DNA of 64,000 nt from assembly GCA_963716735.1 (NCBI GenBank), contig OY970321.1:2108001-2172000 (forward strand), given 5' to 3'. Below are positions 32,101 to 40,662 of this stretch, in pieces. How positions within the stretch are numbered: position 1 is the first letter of the stretch; each line of letters begins with the position of its first letter. This DNA comes from VRUE01 sp963716735 (GTDB lineage: Bacteria; Actinomycetota; Thermoleophilia; Solirubrobacterales; 70-9). The translations under genes were made by a program, and so were the position numbers. The notes below the pieces were generated by a model, which saw only the letters and a list, made by a program, of their open reading frames with translations, had not been told where the DNA came from and searched no databases.

Positions 32101-32805
32101 ATGAGCAGCGGCCGGATCCTGATCGCCGACGACGAGCCCTCGGTGCGCGACTCGGTCGGCTACGCGCTCGCCCAGGAGGGCTTCGAGGTGACCCCGGTCG
32201 CCGACGGCGACGAGGCGGCGGAGCGGGTTGGTGACGGCATCCCGTACGACCTGCTGATCCTCGACATCATGATGCCGGGGCCGAGCGGGCTCGACATCTG
32301 CCGCGACGTGCGCTCGCGCAGTGCCGTGCCGATCATCCTGCTGACCGCCAAGGACGCCGAGGTCGACAAGGTGGTTGGGCTCGAGGTCGGTGCCGACGAC
32401 TACGTCACCAAGCCCTTCTCGGTACGCGAGCTGCTCGGCCGCGTGCGGGCGCAGCTGCGCCGCCGCGAGCTCGACCGGGCGCCGCTCTCCCAAGCGGTCA
32501 AAGTCGAGGCCGGCCCGGTGGCGATCGATCTGGTCCGCCACGTCGCCACCGTGCGCGGCGTGCCGGTCAACCTGACCCGCTCCGAGTTCCAGCTGCTGCG
32601 CCTCCTCGTCGGCCGCGCCGGCGAGGTCTTCCCCCGCCGTCAGATCATGGAGGAGCTCTGGCAGACCGAGTTCGACGGCGACGAGCGCGCCTGCGACGTC
32701 CACATCTCCAACCTGCGCCAGAAGGTCGAGCGCGACCCCCAGAACCCAGAGCTCGTCCTCACCGTGCGCGGAGTCGGCTACAAGTTCGACGCTGGCAGCG
32801 CCTGA
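32101..32805 (+). CDS. OmpR-family response regulator
   Basis: A 234-residue regulator. The receiver has Asp10/Asp11, phospho-acceptor Asp55 in LLILDIMMPGPSG and Lys104 in YVTKPFS; the winged-helix domain (about 135-230) contains LTRSEFQLLRLLVGRAGEVFPRRQIMEELW and VDVHISNLRQKVE-type recognition helix and GVGYKF ending. ATG 32101 is the first start after the kinase stop and puts the receiver at the right distance. It forms a standard pair with the upstream kinase. Confidence 0.94.
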   Translation: MSSGRILIADDEPSVRDSVGYALAQEGFEVTPVADGDEAAERVGDGIPYDLLILDIMMPGPSGLDICRDVRSRSAVPIILLTAKDAEVDKVVGLEVGADDYVTKPFSVRELLGRVRAQLRRRELDRAPLSQAVKVEAGPVAIDLVRHVATVRGVPVNLTRSEFQLLRLLVGRAGEVFPRRQIMEELWQTEFDGDERACDVHISNLRQKVERDPQNPELVLTVRGVGYKFDAGSA

Positions 32806-32827
32806 GCGAACGGCCGCCGACTCGCTC
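32804..32827 (+). terminator. Hairpin after the response regulator
   Basis: GAGCGA (32804-32809) pairs with TCGCTC (32822-32827) around a 12-nt loop, overlapping the stop codon of the regulator gene. No T-run follows, so this is only a weak terminator candidate. Confidence 0.35.
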
Positions 32828-32843
32828 TGAATAGGCTCTAGTC

Positions 32844-33041
32844 ATGGAGCGGAGCCCGAACGCAAATGAGGCTGCGGCGATCGCCGCGGCGATCTCGAGG
32901 TTTCAGGCCGAGACGGCTCCAGTGGAGGTGGCAACCGGGGAGGCGGTCGGCCCGTGGCAGCGGGCGGCGCTGGTCGAGGGGGTCGGCGCGAAGGGGACCG
33001 TCCAGAGGCACCTAGAAGGAGGAACGCAATGGCAGTCGTGA
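32844..33041 (+). CDS. Uncharacterised 65-residue protein
   Basis: A small soluble protein: an amphipathic helix (NEAAAIAAAISRFQAE, residues 8-23) and the pattern VGPWQRAALVEGVGAK (40-55). The layout resembles small accessory (epsilon/gamma-like) subunits of acyl-CoA carboxylases and decarboxylases, but no carboxylase gene is adjacent and I would not name it. TAGGCT (32832-32837) lies 6 nt before the ATG, favouring a real, leaderless gene. Its end overlaps the dodecin start by 13 bases. Confidence 0.5.
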   Translation: MERSPNANEAAAIAAAISRFQAETAPVEVATGEAVGPWQRAALVEGVGAKGTVQRHLEGGTQWQS

Positions 33042-33238
33042 AGATCATCGAGCTGGTCGGCAGCTCGAAGACGTCCACCGACGACGCGGCACGGCAGGCC
33101 CTGGCCCAGGCACAGGGCACGCTGCGCAACGTACGCGCCGTCGACATCGTCTCGACCGGCATCCGGGGCGAGAACCTGGACGAGTACCGGGCACACGTGC
33201 GGGTCGCGTTCCTGGTCGAGGGGACCGAGGTCGACTGA
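33029..33238 (+). CDS. Dodecin (flavin-binding)
   Basis: A 69-residue dodecin: VVKIIELVGSSKTSTDDAARQALAQAQGTLRNVRAVDIVST followed by EYRAHVRVAFLVE matches the family along its full length. Dodecins form 12-mers that store flavins or coenzyme A and quench flavin photochemistry. ATG 33029 has a strong ribosome site (GAAGGAGG, 7 nt upstream). Its stop and the rhodanese start overlap (TGATG), so the two are co-translated. Confidence 0.93.
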   Translation: MAVVKIIELVGSSKTSTDDAARQALAQAQGTLRNVRAVDIVSTGIRGENLDEYRAHVRVAFLVEGTEVD

Positions 33239-33624
33239 TGGCGGACGAGGCGAAGGAGATCTCCCGCGACGAGGCACGGAAATTGATCGAGGACGGCGCG
33301 CAGCTGGTCGACGTGCGCGCCGATCACGAGTGGGAGGTGGGGCGGATCGCCGGCGCCACGCACATACCCCTGGCGGAGCTGGCCGAGCGGACCGACGAGA
33401 TCGACAAGGAACGCCCCGTGGTCCTCTACTGCCGCGGCGGCACCCGTTCGACGATGGCGACCGACGCGCTGGCCGAGGCCGGCTTCGACGCGGCGAAGCT
33501 AAGCGAGGGGATCGTCGGTTGGTCGGAGGCCGACCTGCCGCTCGAGCCCGACGACGGTTACGTCGCCGAGTCGGGCGAAGCGGCGTCGATCCTCCAGGCC
33601 CGTAAGAAGACCTCCCGCAGTTAG
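33238..33624 (+). CDS. Rhodanese-like sulfurtransferase
   Basis: A 128-residue single rhodanese domain. The active-site loop is YCRGGTRS with the persulfide-carrying Cys, preceded by LVDVRADHEWEVGRIAGATHIPL. It probably moves sulfane sulfur to an acceptor. There is no signal peptide, so it is cytoplasmic. It is translated with dodecin and lies upstream of the sulfate assimilation genes, although a separate promoter region for those follows. Confidence 0.92.
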   Translation: MADEAKEISRDEARKLIEDGAQLVDVRADHEWEVGRIAGATHIPLAELAERTDEIDKERPVVLYCRGGTRSTMATDALAEAGFDAAKLSEGIVGWSEADLPLEPDDGYVAESGEAASILQARKKTSRS

Positions 33625-33698
33625 TTCGGCCCAGTCGCGTTACAGAAGATTTTCAATCTGCGCACCACGCGTTACACCGAAGCTTTTAGGGTGCAATC

Positions 33699-33914
33699 AT
33701 GGAGGCCATGAGAGAGAGTTGGACCGACGCCAGGCTGGACGACTTCGTCGTCCACGTCGACAAGCGATTCGACGCTGTCGACAAGCGACTCGACAACGTC
33801 GAGGGGGATCTGAAGGCGATGCAGCGGGTGATGGTCCAGGGGACGATCGCCCTGACCTCGGCCATCGTGGCCGGTTTCGCGGCGATAGTCGGCCTCCTGG
33901 CCACCCAGCTTTGA
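33699..33914 (+). CDS. Small coiled-coil membrane protein
   Basis: A 71-residue protein: an amphipathic coiled coil with regular heptads (VDKRFDAVDKRLDNVEGDLKAMQRVM, residues 19-45) and one C-terminal helix (about 48-68, GTIALTSAIVAGFAAIVGLLA). Similar short proteins (XhlA- or DUF1640-like) are widespread in actinobacteria without known function. TAGGGT (33687-33692) lies 6 nt before the ATG. Confidence 0.65.
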   Translation: MEAMRESWTDARLDDFVVHVDKRFDAVDKRLDNVEGDLKAMQRVMVQGTIALTSAIVAGFAAIVGLLATQL

Positions 33915-33958
33915 GCTAAATACCCTAATCCCTGTCAGGTTTTGCTATTTTCCTCTTC

Positions 33959-35791
33959 GTGGAGGTAGTAGTCGACCAGGACAAGCAGCAGCGCGGCAAG
34001 GGCCGCACCGGCACGCTGGAGAATCCGGAGACCTACGAGAACGTCCCCGGGCACGTGATCCCGATCATCGAGCGCGAGTTCGACGACTTCGACAACGAAG
34101 CGGAGCAGTTCCTCTCCGGGCAGCTTGCCGAAGAGCAGTTCATCGGCTTCCGCCTCAAACAGGGCGTCTACGGCCAGCGCCAGCCCGACGTGCAGATGGT
34201 CCGCGTGAAGCTTCCCTTCGGCGGCGTCACCCCCGAGCAGATGGAGGCCTTCGGCACGGTCGTCGAGAAATGGGCCCCGCTCAACAAGGGCCACATCACG
34301 ACCCGGCAGAACATCCAGATCCACCACGTGCCGCTGCGCGACATGGAGTCGCTGATCCGCGAGATCTCCGCCGTCGGCCTCTCCTCGCGCGAGGGTTGCG
34401 GCAACACGATGCGCAACGTCACCGGCGATCCCTGGGCCGGCATCGCTGCCGACGAGGTCTTCGACCCGACGCCCTACGCCGGCGCCTACGTCCGCTACTT
34501 CGTCCGCCACCCGACCACGCAGCTGATGCCGCGCAAGATCAAGACTTCCTTCACCGGCTCCGACGAGGACCGCGCGATCAGCGGCATCCACGACATCGCC
34601 TTCCTCGCCCGCGAGAAGGACGGGGTCAAGGGCTTCGAGATCCGCGTCGGCGGAGGCACCTCGATCATGGCCCGCGTCGCCCCGACCCTCTACGAGTTCG
34701 TCGAGGCCGACAACGGCGACTACATGAAGGTCGCCGAGGCGGCGCTGCGGATCTTCGACCGCCAGGAGTGGCTGCGCGTCAATCGCGCCCGCGCCCGGAT
34801 CAAGGTCCTCGTCGACAAGATCGGCATCGACGCCTTCCGCGAGCAGGTCGATGCTGAGCTCGAGGGCGACTGGGTCAGCGAGCGCGACTTCGACGTTGAG
34901 CGCCTGCGCTTCGACGACGACGAGGAGGAGAAGTCCCCCGAGGCGCCGGCGGCGCCGGTCTCGCCCAACGGGGATCGCTCCCAGTTCGACCGTTTCCTCG
35001 AAGGCAACGTGCAGCCGCAGCGCCAGGAGGGCTTCGCCTCGGTCGAGGTCAAGATCGAGCGCGGCGACCTGACGCCGGAGCAGTTCCGTGGCCTCGCCGC
35101 GATCATGCGCGAGTTCACCGGCGGCTACGCGCGCAGCACCGTGCAGCAGAACCTGGTTCTGCGCTGGGTCCGCGACGAGGCGCTGTATGAGGTCTGGCAG
35201 CGGCTGGGTGAGCTCGGCCTCGCCGAGGCCGGCGCCCGCGAGATCACCGACGTCGTCAGCTGCCCCGGAACCGACAGCTGCAAATTGGGGATCACCAGCT
35301 CGATGGGCCTCAACCGGGCGATCAAGCAGCGCGTCGAGGAGATGGAGATCACCGACGAGCTGACCCGCAAGATCCACATCAAGATGAGCGGTTGCCCCAA
35401 CGGCTGCAGCCAGCACCACATCGCCAACATCGGCTTCTACGGCGCCTCGCTCAAAGTGGGCGGCCGCCAGATGCCCGCGTACATCCCGCACATCGGTGGC
35501 AACTACGAGGGCGGCGAGGTGATCTTCGGCACGCGGCTCAAATCGCGCCTGCCGGCCAAGCGCGTCCCGGAGGCGGTCGAGCGCTGGATCAAGCTCTATG
35601 AGGCCGAGCGTGCCGACGGCGAGGAGTTCAACGCCTTCGCCGAGCGGACCGGCGCCGAGCGCTTCGAAGCCGAGGTCAAGGAACTGACCCTGCCGGCCGA
35701 GTTCAGCCTCGAGACGATGCAGCAGTTCATCGATTGGAACCGTTCCAGCCCCTACAAAGTGGAGCGGGGCGAGGGCGAGTGCGCGATATGA
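33959..35791 (+). CDS. sir: Ferredoxin-dependent sulfite/nitrite reductase
   Basis: A 610-residue siroheme enzyme with two half-domain repeats: the first around GHITTRQNIQIHHVPL...GCGNTMRNVTGDPWAG, the second around YARSTVQQNLVLRWV. The cluster ligands are CPGTDSCKLGI and SGCPNGCSQHH (four Cys). Together with cysH, sat and cysC it is the sulfite-to-sulfide step. The GTG start has TATTTT (33946-33951) 7 nt upstream, so it is probably leaderless. An acidic linker (DDDEEEKSPEAPAAP) joins the halves. Confidence 0.94.
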   Translation: MEVVVDQDKQQRGKGRTGTLENPETYENVPGHVIPIIEREFDDFDNEAEQFLSGQLAEEQFIGFRLKQGVYGQRQPDVQMVRVKLPFGGVTPEQMEAFGTVVEKWAPLNKGHITTRQNIQIHHVPLRDMESLIREISAVGLSSREGCGNTMRNVTGDPWAGIAADEVFDPTPYAGAYVRYFVRHPTTQLMPRKIKTSFTGSDEDRAISGIHDIAFLAREKDGVKGFEIRVGGGTSIMARVAPTLYEFVEADNGDYMKVAEAALRIFDRQEWLRVNRARARIKVLVDKIGIDAFREQVDAELEGDWVSERDFDVERLRFDDDEEEKSPEAPAAPVSPNGDRSQFDRFLEGNVQPQRQEGFASVEVKIERGDLTPEQFRGLAAIMREFTGGYARSTVQQNLVLRWVRDEALYEVWQRLGELGLAEAGAREITDVVSCPGTDSCKLGITSSMGLNRAIKQRVEEMEITDELTRKIHIKMSGCPNGCSQHHIANIGFYGASLKVGGRQMPAYIPHIGGNYEGGEVIFGTRLKSRLPAKRVPEAVERWIKLYEAERADGEEFNAFAERTGAERFEAEVKELTLPAEFSLETMQQFIDWNRSSPYKVERGEGECAI

Positions 35792-36489
35792 ACCCCGTTG
35801 CCACCGCCGTCACCCCCGAGATCGACGCCGAGGAGGTTGCCGCACGCCTCGAGGACGGCCGCGCGACCGATGCGATCGAGTGGATGTTCGAGACCTTCGG
35901 CCAGAGCCACTACATCGCCTGCTCGTTCCAGAAAACGAGCGCGGTGACGGCGCACCTGGCCAGCCAGATCAACTCCGACGCGCGCTTCTTCTACCTCGAC
36001 ACCGACGTGCTCTTCCCGGAGACTTACGAGACCCGGGACAAACTCGCCGAGCACCTCGGGGTCGAGTTCGACCGCTTTCACAACCTGACGCTCGAGGAGC
36101 AGGCCGCCCAGTACGGCGACGAGCTCTGGAAGAGCGATCCCGACGCCTGCTGCGGCCTGCGCAAGGTCGAGCCGATGCGCCGAGCGCTTTCTTCCGTAGA
36201 CTGCTGGCTCGCCGGCGTCCGCCGCGAGGACTCCAAGAGTCGCGCCAAGACCCCCAAGTTCACCTGGGACAAGCGATTCGAGCTATGGAAGCTCAACCCG
36301 ATCGCGGACTGGTCCGAGCGTGACGTCTGGAACTACATCCGTGAGCACCACCTCCCGTACAACCCGCTGCACGATCAGGGCTACCCCTCGATCGGCTGCA
36401 CCCACTGCACCAAGCCGGTCGGGCCCGGAGGCTCGCCGCGCGCCGGGCGTTGGGCCGGTCTCGAAAAGACCGAGTGCGGGATCAACTAG
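35788..36489 (+). CDS. cysH: Adenylylsulfate (APS) reductase
   Basis: A 233-residue reductase. Two Cys pairs, Cys121-Cys122 (ACCGLRKVEP) and Cys204/Cys207 (GCTHC), are the 4Fe-4S ligands that mark the APS-using type, and Cys230 in TECGIN is the catalytic nucleophile. It yields sulfite for the upstream sir product. The ATG overlaps the sir stop (ATGA). Substrate preference for APS over PAPS is inferred from the cluster cysteines; presence of cysC in the operon suggests PAPS is also made. Confidence 0.95.
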   Translation: MNPVATAVTPEIDAEEVAARLEDGRATDAIEWMFETFGQSHYIACSFQKTSAVTAHLASQINSDARFFYLDTDVLFPETYETRDKLAEHLGVEFDRFHNLTLEEQAAQYGDELWKSDPDACCGLRKVEPMRRALSSVDCWLAGVRREDSKSRAKTPKFTWDKRFELWKLNPIADWSERDVWNYIREHHLPYNPLHDQGYPSIGCTHCTKPVGPGGSPRAGRWAGLEKTECGIN

Positions 36490-36548
36490 GCGCTCCCCCG
36501 GTAACGCCTTCAGAACATCCCTTCCCCGAACGATTGGTGAGATACCGC

Positions 36549-37625
36549 ATGAGCGAGACGATTACTGAGCTTTCCCTGACCCTTGACGAGCGCCACACGG
36601 CTGACTTCGAGATGATCGGCAACGGCGGCTTCGCGCCGCTGACCGGCTTCCAGGGCTCCGCCGACTGGGAGCGCGTCTGCGCCGAGATGCGCACCGTCGA
36701 CGGCGAGTACTGGCCGATCCCGATCACCCTGGCGACCGAGCTCGAGTGCGAGGTCGGCGACTCGATCGCGCTCTCCAGCGACGAAGGCAAGCCGCTGGGC
36801 CGGATCAGGGTCGAGGAGATCTGGGAGCGCGACGCGAAGAGCGAGGCGGAGCGGGTCTACGGCACCGCCGACGAGGCCCACCCGGGCGTCGCCGCGATCT
36901 ACGCCGAGGGCAGCCGCTGTATCGCCGGCCCGATCGAGGTCGATGCGCTGCCCGACCACGACGAGGCCTTCATGCGCCGCTACAAGACCCCGGCCGAGCA
37001 CAAGGCCGACTTCGAGGCACGCGGCTGGAAGAAGATCGTCGCCTTCCAGACCCGCAACCCGATCCACCGCGCCCACGAGTACCTGACCAAGGCTGCGCTG
37101 GAGACCTGCGACGGGCTCTTCATCCACCCGCTGATCGGCAAGACCAAGGCTGGCGACATCCCCGCCGACGTGCGGATGCGCTGCTACGAGGTGCTGATGG
37201 AGAACTACTACCCCCAGGATCGCGTGGTGCTCGGCGTGAAGCCGGCGAAGATGCACTACGCCGGCCCGCGCGAGGCGGTCCTGCACGCGATCGTCCGCCG
37301 CAACTACGGCGCGACCCACTTCATCGTCGGTCGCGACCACGCCGGTGCCGGCGACTACTACGGCACCTACGACGCGCAGAAGATCTTCGACACGATCGAC
37401 ATCGACGAGCTCGGGATCGAGCCGCTGATGTTCGAGCACACCTTCTGGTGCAACGAGTGCGAGGGGCTCGCCTCGAACAAGACCTGTCCCCACGACCAAG
37501 AGGCGCACCTGTTCCTCTCCGGAACGAAGGTCCGCGAGATGCTCGGCAACGGCGAAAGGCCGCCGCACGAGTTCTCACGTGACGAGGTCGCCGACATCCT
37601 TATCGACGCTTACAAGGAGGATTGA
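36549..37625 (+). CDS. sat: Sulfate adenylyltransferase (ATP sulfurylase)
   Basis: A 358-residue homo-oligomeric ATP sulfurylase that makes APS from sulfate and ATP. QTRNPIHRAHEYLTK carries the HxxH nucleotide motif, FIVGRDHAGAGDYYG and KMHYAGPREAVLHA are typical, and FLSGTKVREMLGNGE closes the active site. A Cys cluster (CNECEGLASNKTC) near the C-terminus may bind zinc. No APS kinase domain is fused; cysC is separate and next. ATG 36549 has GGTGA upstream. Confidence 0.95.
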   Translation: MSETITELSLTLDERHTADFEMIGNGGFAPLTGFQGSADWERVCAEMRTVDGEYWPIPITLATELECEVGDSIALSSDEGKPLGRIRVEEIWERDAKSEAERVYGTADEAHPGVAAIYAEGSRCIAGPIEVDALPDHDEAFMRRYKTPAEHKADFEARGWKKIVAFQTRNPIHRAHEYLTKAALETCDGLFIHPLIGKTKAGDIPADVRMRCYEVLMENYYPQDRVVLGVKPAKMHYAGPREAVLHAIVRRNYGATHFIVGRDHAGAGDYYGTYDAQKIFDTIDIDELGIEPLMFEHTFWCNECEGLASNKTCPHDQEAHLFLSGTKVREMLGNGERPPHEFSRDEVADILIDAYKED

Positions 37626-37632
37626 CGTACCG

Positions 37633-38187
37633 ATGGCTGACGAGAAAGGCTTCACCCTTTGGTTCACCGGGCTTTCCGGTGCCGGTAAGACGACGATCTC
37701 CGGGATCCTCGAGACGCAGCTGCGCGAGCGCGGCTCCAAGCTGGAGATCCTCGACGGCGACATCGTGCGCGAAAACCTCTCCAAGGGGCTCGGCTTCTCG
37801 AAGGAGGACCGCGATACCAACATCCGCCGGATCGCCTTCGTCGCCGATCTGCTCAGTCGCAACGGCGTGCCGGTGATCACCGCGGCGATCTCCCCCTACG
37901 CCGAGATCCGCGACGAGGCGCATGCGCTGATGGGCGACCGCTTCATCGAGGTCTACGTCAAGGCCTCTGTCGACACCTGCGCCGAGCGCGACGTCAAGGG
38001 GCTGTACGCGAAAGCTTTTGCCGGCGAGATCAAGGAATTCACCGGCGTGTCCGACCCGTACGAGATTCCCGAGAATCCGGCCTGGGTCTGCGACACCGAA
38101 AACGAGACGCCTGAGGAGTCGGCTCAGAAGCTGCTCGAGTACCTCGAGTCGCGGGACCTGATTCCCGCGGCCGCGGTCACGGCTTAG
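37633..38187 (+). CDS. cysC: Adenylylsulfate kinase
   Basis: A 184-residue APS kinase that makes PAPS. The P-loop is FTGLSGAGKTT, followed by EILDGDIVRENLSKGLGFSKEDRDTNIRRI and VKASVDTCAERDVKGLY, both conserved in CysC. AAGGAGG overlaps the end of sat and serves as ribosome site. As the assimilatory reductase in the operon looks APS-specific, the PAPS made here may be for sulfation reactions. The gene is last in the operon; element A copy 2 follows. Confidence 0.94.
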   Translation: MADEKGFTLWFTGLSGAGKTTISGILETQLRERGSKLEILDGDIVRENLSKGLGFSKEDRDTNIRRIAFVADLLSRNGVPVITAAISPYAEIRDEAHALMGDRFIEVYVKASVDTCAERDVKGLYAKAFAGEIKEFTGVSDPYEIPENPAWVCDTENETPEESAQKLLEYLESRDLIPAAAVTA

Positions 38188-38206
38188 GGACGAAGGTATT
38201 GCGAGA

Positions 38207-38330
38207 GGAGGGGCCGGGATGCCCCTCCTGCTTGCTGGGTTTTTCGCCTGAGGGTTTTGCGGCCGTCCGAGGATGCTTTTTGGGCGAAAAAGAGGACGCC
38301 GCTGCGCAGGAGGGGCATCCCGGCCCCTCC
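38207..38330. repeat. Palindromic element A, copy 2
   Basis: Arms 38207-38231 and 38306-38330 pair perfectly over 25 bp and have no similarity to the arms of copies 1 and 3. The core is TTGCTGGGTTTTTCGCC (38232-38248) and, at 38282-38305, GGGCGAAAAAGAGGACGCCG plus CTGC, the same as copy 1. The tip shares GCGGCCGTCCGAGG with copy 3. It lies between cysC and the NHL gene, which read in the same direction. Confidence 0.9.
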
Positions 38331-38365
38331 TTGACGGACAGGCTCAATTCCCTAATCTGCGGGGC

Positions 38366-39595
38366 GTGAGGTGGGGAATCAGATTCGTGCTTCTCTCAGC
38401 AGCTTTGGTGCTGGCGTTGCCGGGGACCGCGGCTGCTTTTGGGCCGCTCGCCAGCTTCGGGGAGTTTGGTGGGGGGGCGGGGCAGTTGGATGCGCCGAAG
38501 CAGATGGCGGTTGCTCCCGATGGGGACGTCTACGTCGCCGACAGCGGCAACGATCGAGTTTCGGTTTTTGCCGGGGACGGGACCTTTCTGCGGACCTTCG
38601 GTGGGGGGCTGCTGTCCGAACCGAAGGATGTGGCGCTCGACGCTGAAGGCAGGGCCTTCGTCGCCGATACGGGTGACGACCGGGTCGTCGTGTTCTCGAG
38701 TGGAGGAAACTCCCTCTTCGACTTCGGGGAAGGCGAATTGGGTGAGCCCAGCGGGGTCGCGGTCGACGGCTCGACCGTCTACGTCGCCGACACCGGCAAT
38801 GAACGAGTGGCCGTCTTCACCGCCACCGGGACCCCTCTTACTCCGATCGACCCGGTTCCCCCCTTTCCTCCCCGAGACGTGATCGTTGGCGACGACGGCA
38901 ACCTCTACGTCGCCGATTTCGTCAACGAACGGGTCGACGTCTTCACCAAGGAAGGGGTCGGCCCTATTCGCACGATTGGCGGAACCGGGAGCGGACAGGG
39001 TGAGCTGAGCGGGCCGGTCGCCGTCGCCGCCGATGGCCTAGGAGGGATCTACGTCGCCGACGAACCTGCCGAACGGGTCGTCCACTTCACGGATGACGGA
39101 GGGTTCCTCGGCCACGTTGACGCCGAGCCGGGTGTCGCTGGAGTCGGTGTTGCCTGTCAGGGCAACGTCTTCGCGACCGAGGCCGGCACGCTGCTGGCGA
39201 GGGTCATGCGCTTCGGCGAACCTGGAACCCCGCCACCGCCGTGCACCGAACCGCACCGCAACGAACCGATCGCGGCGCCCCTCGCGAAACTGCCGTCCAA
39301 CAAGTTCCACTTCGCCGGGCTGGTGAAGAACCGTGGCAATGGTTTTGCCTTGCTCTACGTGCGGGTGCCGGGGCCCGGGAAGGTGAGTCTGACCGGCCGG
39401 GGCTTTCGCCGGCTGTCACGGACCGCGCAGCGGGCGACGAAAGTCAGGCTGCCGATCAAGCCCAAGGTCCGCCTGAGGCACTTTCTGAAGCAACACGGCA
39501 AGGGCAGGATCCGTGTCGCGGTGACCTTCACGCCGACCGGTGGCGAGCCACGGACGCATGAAAAGGTGATCGTGCTTCGACGTCACCGCGGCTGA
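38366..39595 (+). CDS. Secreted NHL-repeat protein
   Basis: A 409-residue exported protein. Signal peptide (VLLSAALVLALPGTAAA, cut near residue 25) and then about five NHL beta-propeller repeats, seen as repeated VYVADSGNDRVSVF, AFVADTGDDRVVVF, VYVADTGNERVAVF, LYVADFVNERVDVF, IYVADEPAERVVHF. A basic C-terminal domain (about 300-409) follows. Probably an extracellular binding or adhesive protein. GTG 38366 has TAATCT 7 nt upstream. No cell-wall anchor motif is seen. Confidence 0.9.
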   Translation: MRWGIRFVLLSAALVLALPGTAAAFGPLASFGEFGGGAGQLDAPKQMAVAPDGDVYVADSGNDRVSVFAGDGTFLRTFGGGLLSEPKDVALDAEGRAFVADTGDDRVVVFSSGGNSLFDFGEGELGEPSGVAVDGSTVYVADTGNERVAVFTATGTPLTPIDPVPPFPPRDVIVGDDGNLYVADFVNERVDVFTKEGVGPIRTIGGTGSGQGELSGPVAVAADGLGGIYVADEPAERVVHFTDDGGFLGHVDAEPGVAGVGVACQGNVFATEAGTLLARVMRFGEPGTPPPPCTEPHRNEPIAAPLAKLPSNKFHFAGLVKNRGNGFALLYVRVPGPGKVSLTGRGFRRLSRTAQRATKVRLPIKPKVRLRHFLKQHGKGRIRVAVTFTPTGGEPRTHEKVIVLRRHRG

Positions 39596-39597
39596 GG

Positions 39598-39687
39598 GGG
39601 GAGCAGGGCGGTAGCCCTCTCCCCGGACTCGCTCGCTTCGCTCGCTCTGAGTATCCGCCCGTTGAGAGGGCTACCGCCCTGCTCCCC
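39598..39687. repeat. Palindromic element B, copy 1 (minus orientation)
   Basis: Arms 39598-39621 and 39664-39687 pair perfectly over 24 bp. The core, on the minus strand, is CGGGCGGATACTCAGAGC and GAGTCCGGG with a GAGCGAAGCGAGC tip. The right arm forms the last codons and the stop of the DUF2149 gene (39671). The left arm begins 3 bases after the NHL stop. Convergent junction. Confidence 0.88.
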
Positions 39688-40000
39688 TGACGATTACGGT
39701 GCGGCCGTCGCTGAGCTTGTAGACGGTTCCTATCGGTTGGCCCCGGCCCACGACGCGCTCATTTGGTTTGAGCTTGATTTCTTTGATTTGCTGGTTCTTC
39801 TTCGCAACCACTGCGTCGACTGGGCGGGTTGCCTCGGTTTTTGATTTGGAGGTCAGAGCCGAGGTCAGGTCCAGGGAGGAGAGGGCGGCGAGGAGGAAGG
39901 CGACCGACAGGACTATGCCCAGGTCGAAGAGGTTGACCAGCCCGTCGAGCGGGTCGCCGGCGCGGTCGTCGCGGCTGCGGGCTCGGGCGGTGACCTTCAC
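39671..40000 (-). CDS. DUF2149-family protein (ExbD-like role)
   Basis: A 109-residue protein with one helix near the N-terminus (about residues 22-45, GLVNLFDLGIVLSVAFLLAAL) and a C-terminal external domain (KLKPNERVVGRGQPIGTVYKLSDGRTVIV). The plan matches ExbD/TolR: a single span with an Asp at its start (NLFD), then a small external domain. It overlaps the ExbB-like gene (ATGA). DUF2149 genes are known beside MotA/TolQ/ExbB genes, so an ExbD-like stator role is likely. The final residues GAGR are encoded by the arm of element B. Confidence 0.8.
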   Translation of the reverse strand: MKVTARARSRDDRAGDPLDGLVNLFDLGIVLSVAFLLAALSSLDLTSALTSKSKTEATRPVDAVVAKKNQQIKEIKLKPNERVVGRGQPIGTVYKLSDGRTVIVRGAGR

Positions 40001-40662
40001 GGCGCCACGGCCCAGTGGCTGTGCTGCGCGGCGGGCACCCCGTTGCCGCCGGGGGCGGTGAGGCAGGCGGCGACGTACTCGACGTCAGAGTAATCCTGGG
40101 CGTAAAGACGGTCGCGGATCAGGGAGATCGCGAAGGCGACCGCGCCGATCAGGAGGCCGGCGACGGTGACGCTGAAAGCCACGCGGAGGTTCTCCGTGAG
40201 CGCCGCGACGTCGCCGTCGGCGAGGCCGGCCAGTGCGGGTGAGAGCGGGATCAGGGTTCCCATCAGGCCCAGTGCCGGGCCCATGCGGACGAGGATCCGG
40301 GTGCGCTCGAGGCGGCGCAGCGAACGGTAGTCGTACTCGGCGAGGCGCTTGGCGATCCGCGTCTCGGCGTCGGGCCGTCCGACCTGGTCGAGGACGCCCC
40401 CCAGCGCTTCTTCCATCGTCTGGTTGCGGGCGATCGGGAGCAGTGCCGCGAGCGCCTCCGCCCGCATGCCGGCGGTGAGCCGGCCCTGGCACTTGGCCAC
40501 CGCGTTCTCCAGCCGCCAGATGCTGCGGCCCCGCCGTCGGCGCAGCTCCGCGAGGAGGGCGCCGGCTTCGACGATGACGATTGCCAGTGCCACCAGGGCG
40601 AGGATCAGCACCGGCAGCCGCAGCGCTTCGGAGACGTCGTAGAGGATCTGCTCGACGCTCAT
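39997..40662 (-). CDS. MotA/TolQ/ExbB-family proton channel
   Basis: A 221-residue protein with three helices (about 15-37, 128-148, 160-183). MGPALGLMGTLIPLSPAL and FSVTVAGLLIGAVAFAIS are the two conserved ExbB/TolQ pore segments, while RTRILVRMGP precedes the second helix. Such proteins use the proton gradient to drive a partner outside the membrane. It is embedded in the haem-uptake operon, between a PKD membrane protein and the ExbD-like protein, with 4-base overlaps on both sides. Confidence 0.88.
   Translation of the reverse strand: MSVEQILYDVSEALRLPVLILALVALAIVIVEAGALLAELRRRRGRSIWRLENAVAKCQGRLTAGMRAEALAALLPIARNQTMEEALGGVLDQVGRPDAETRIAKRLAEYDYRSLRRLERTRILVRMGPALGLMGTLIPLSPALAGLADGDVAALTENLRVAFSVTVAGLLIGAVAFAISLIRDRLYAQDYSDVEYVAACLTAPGGNGVPAAQHSHWAVAP

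Noticed and set aside
33637..33676. Direct repeat GCGTTACA upstream of the small coiled-coil gene
   Set aside because: Only two 8-base copies, no symmetry and no known regulator nearby; could be chance.
38207..38330. Reading the long hairpins as ordinary intrinsic terminators
   Set aside because: No T-run follows the outer stems, and sister elements lie between divergent genes where no transcript ends. Termination could still be a side effect at convergent sites.
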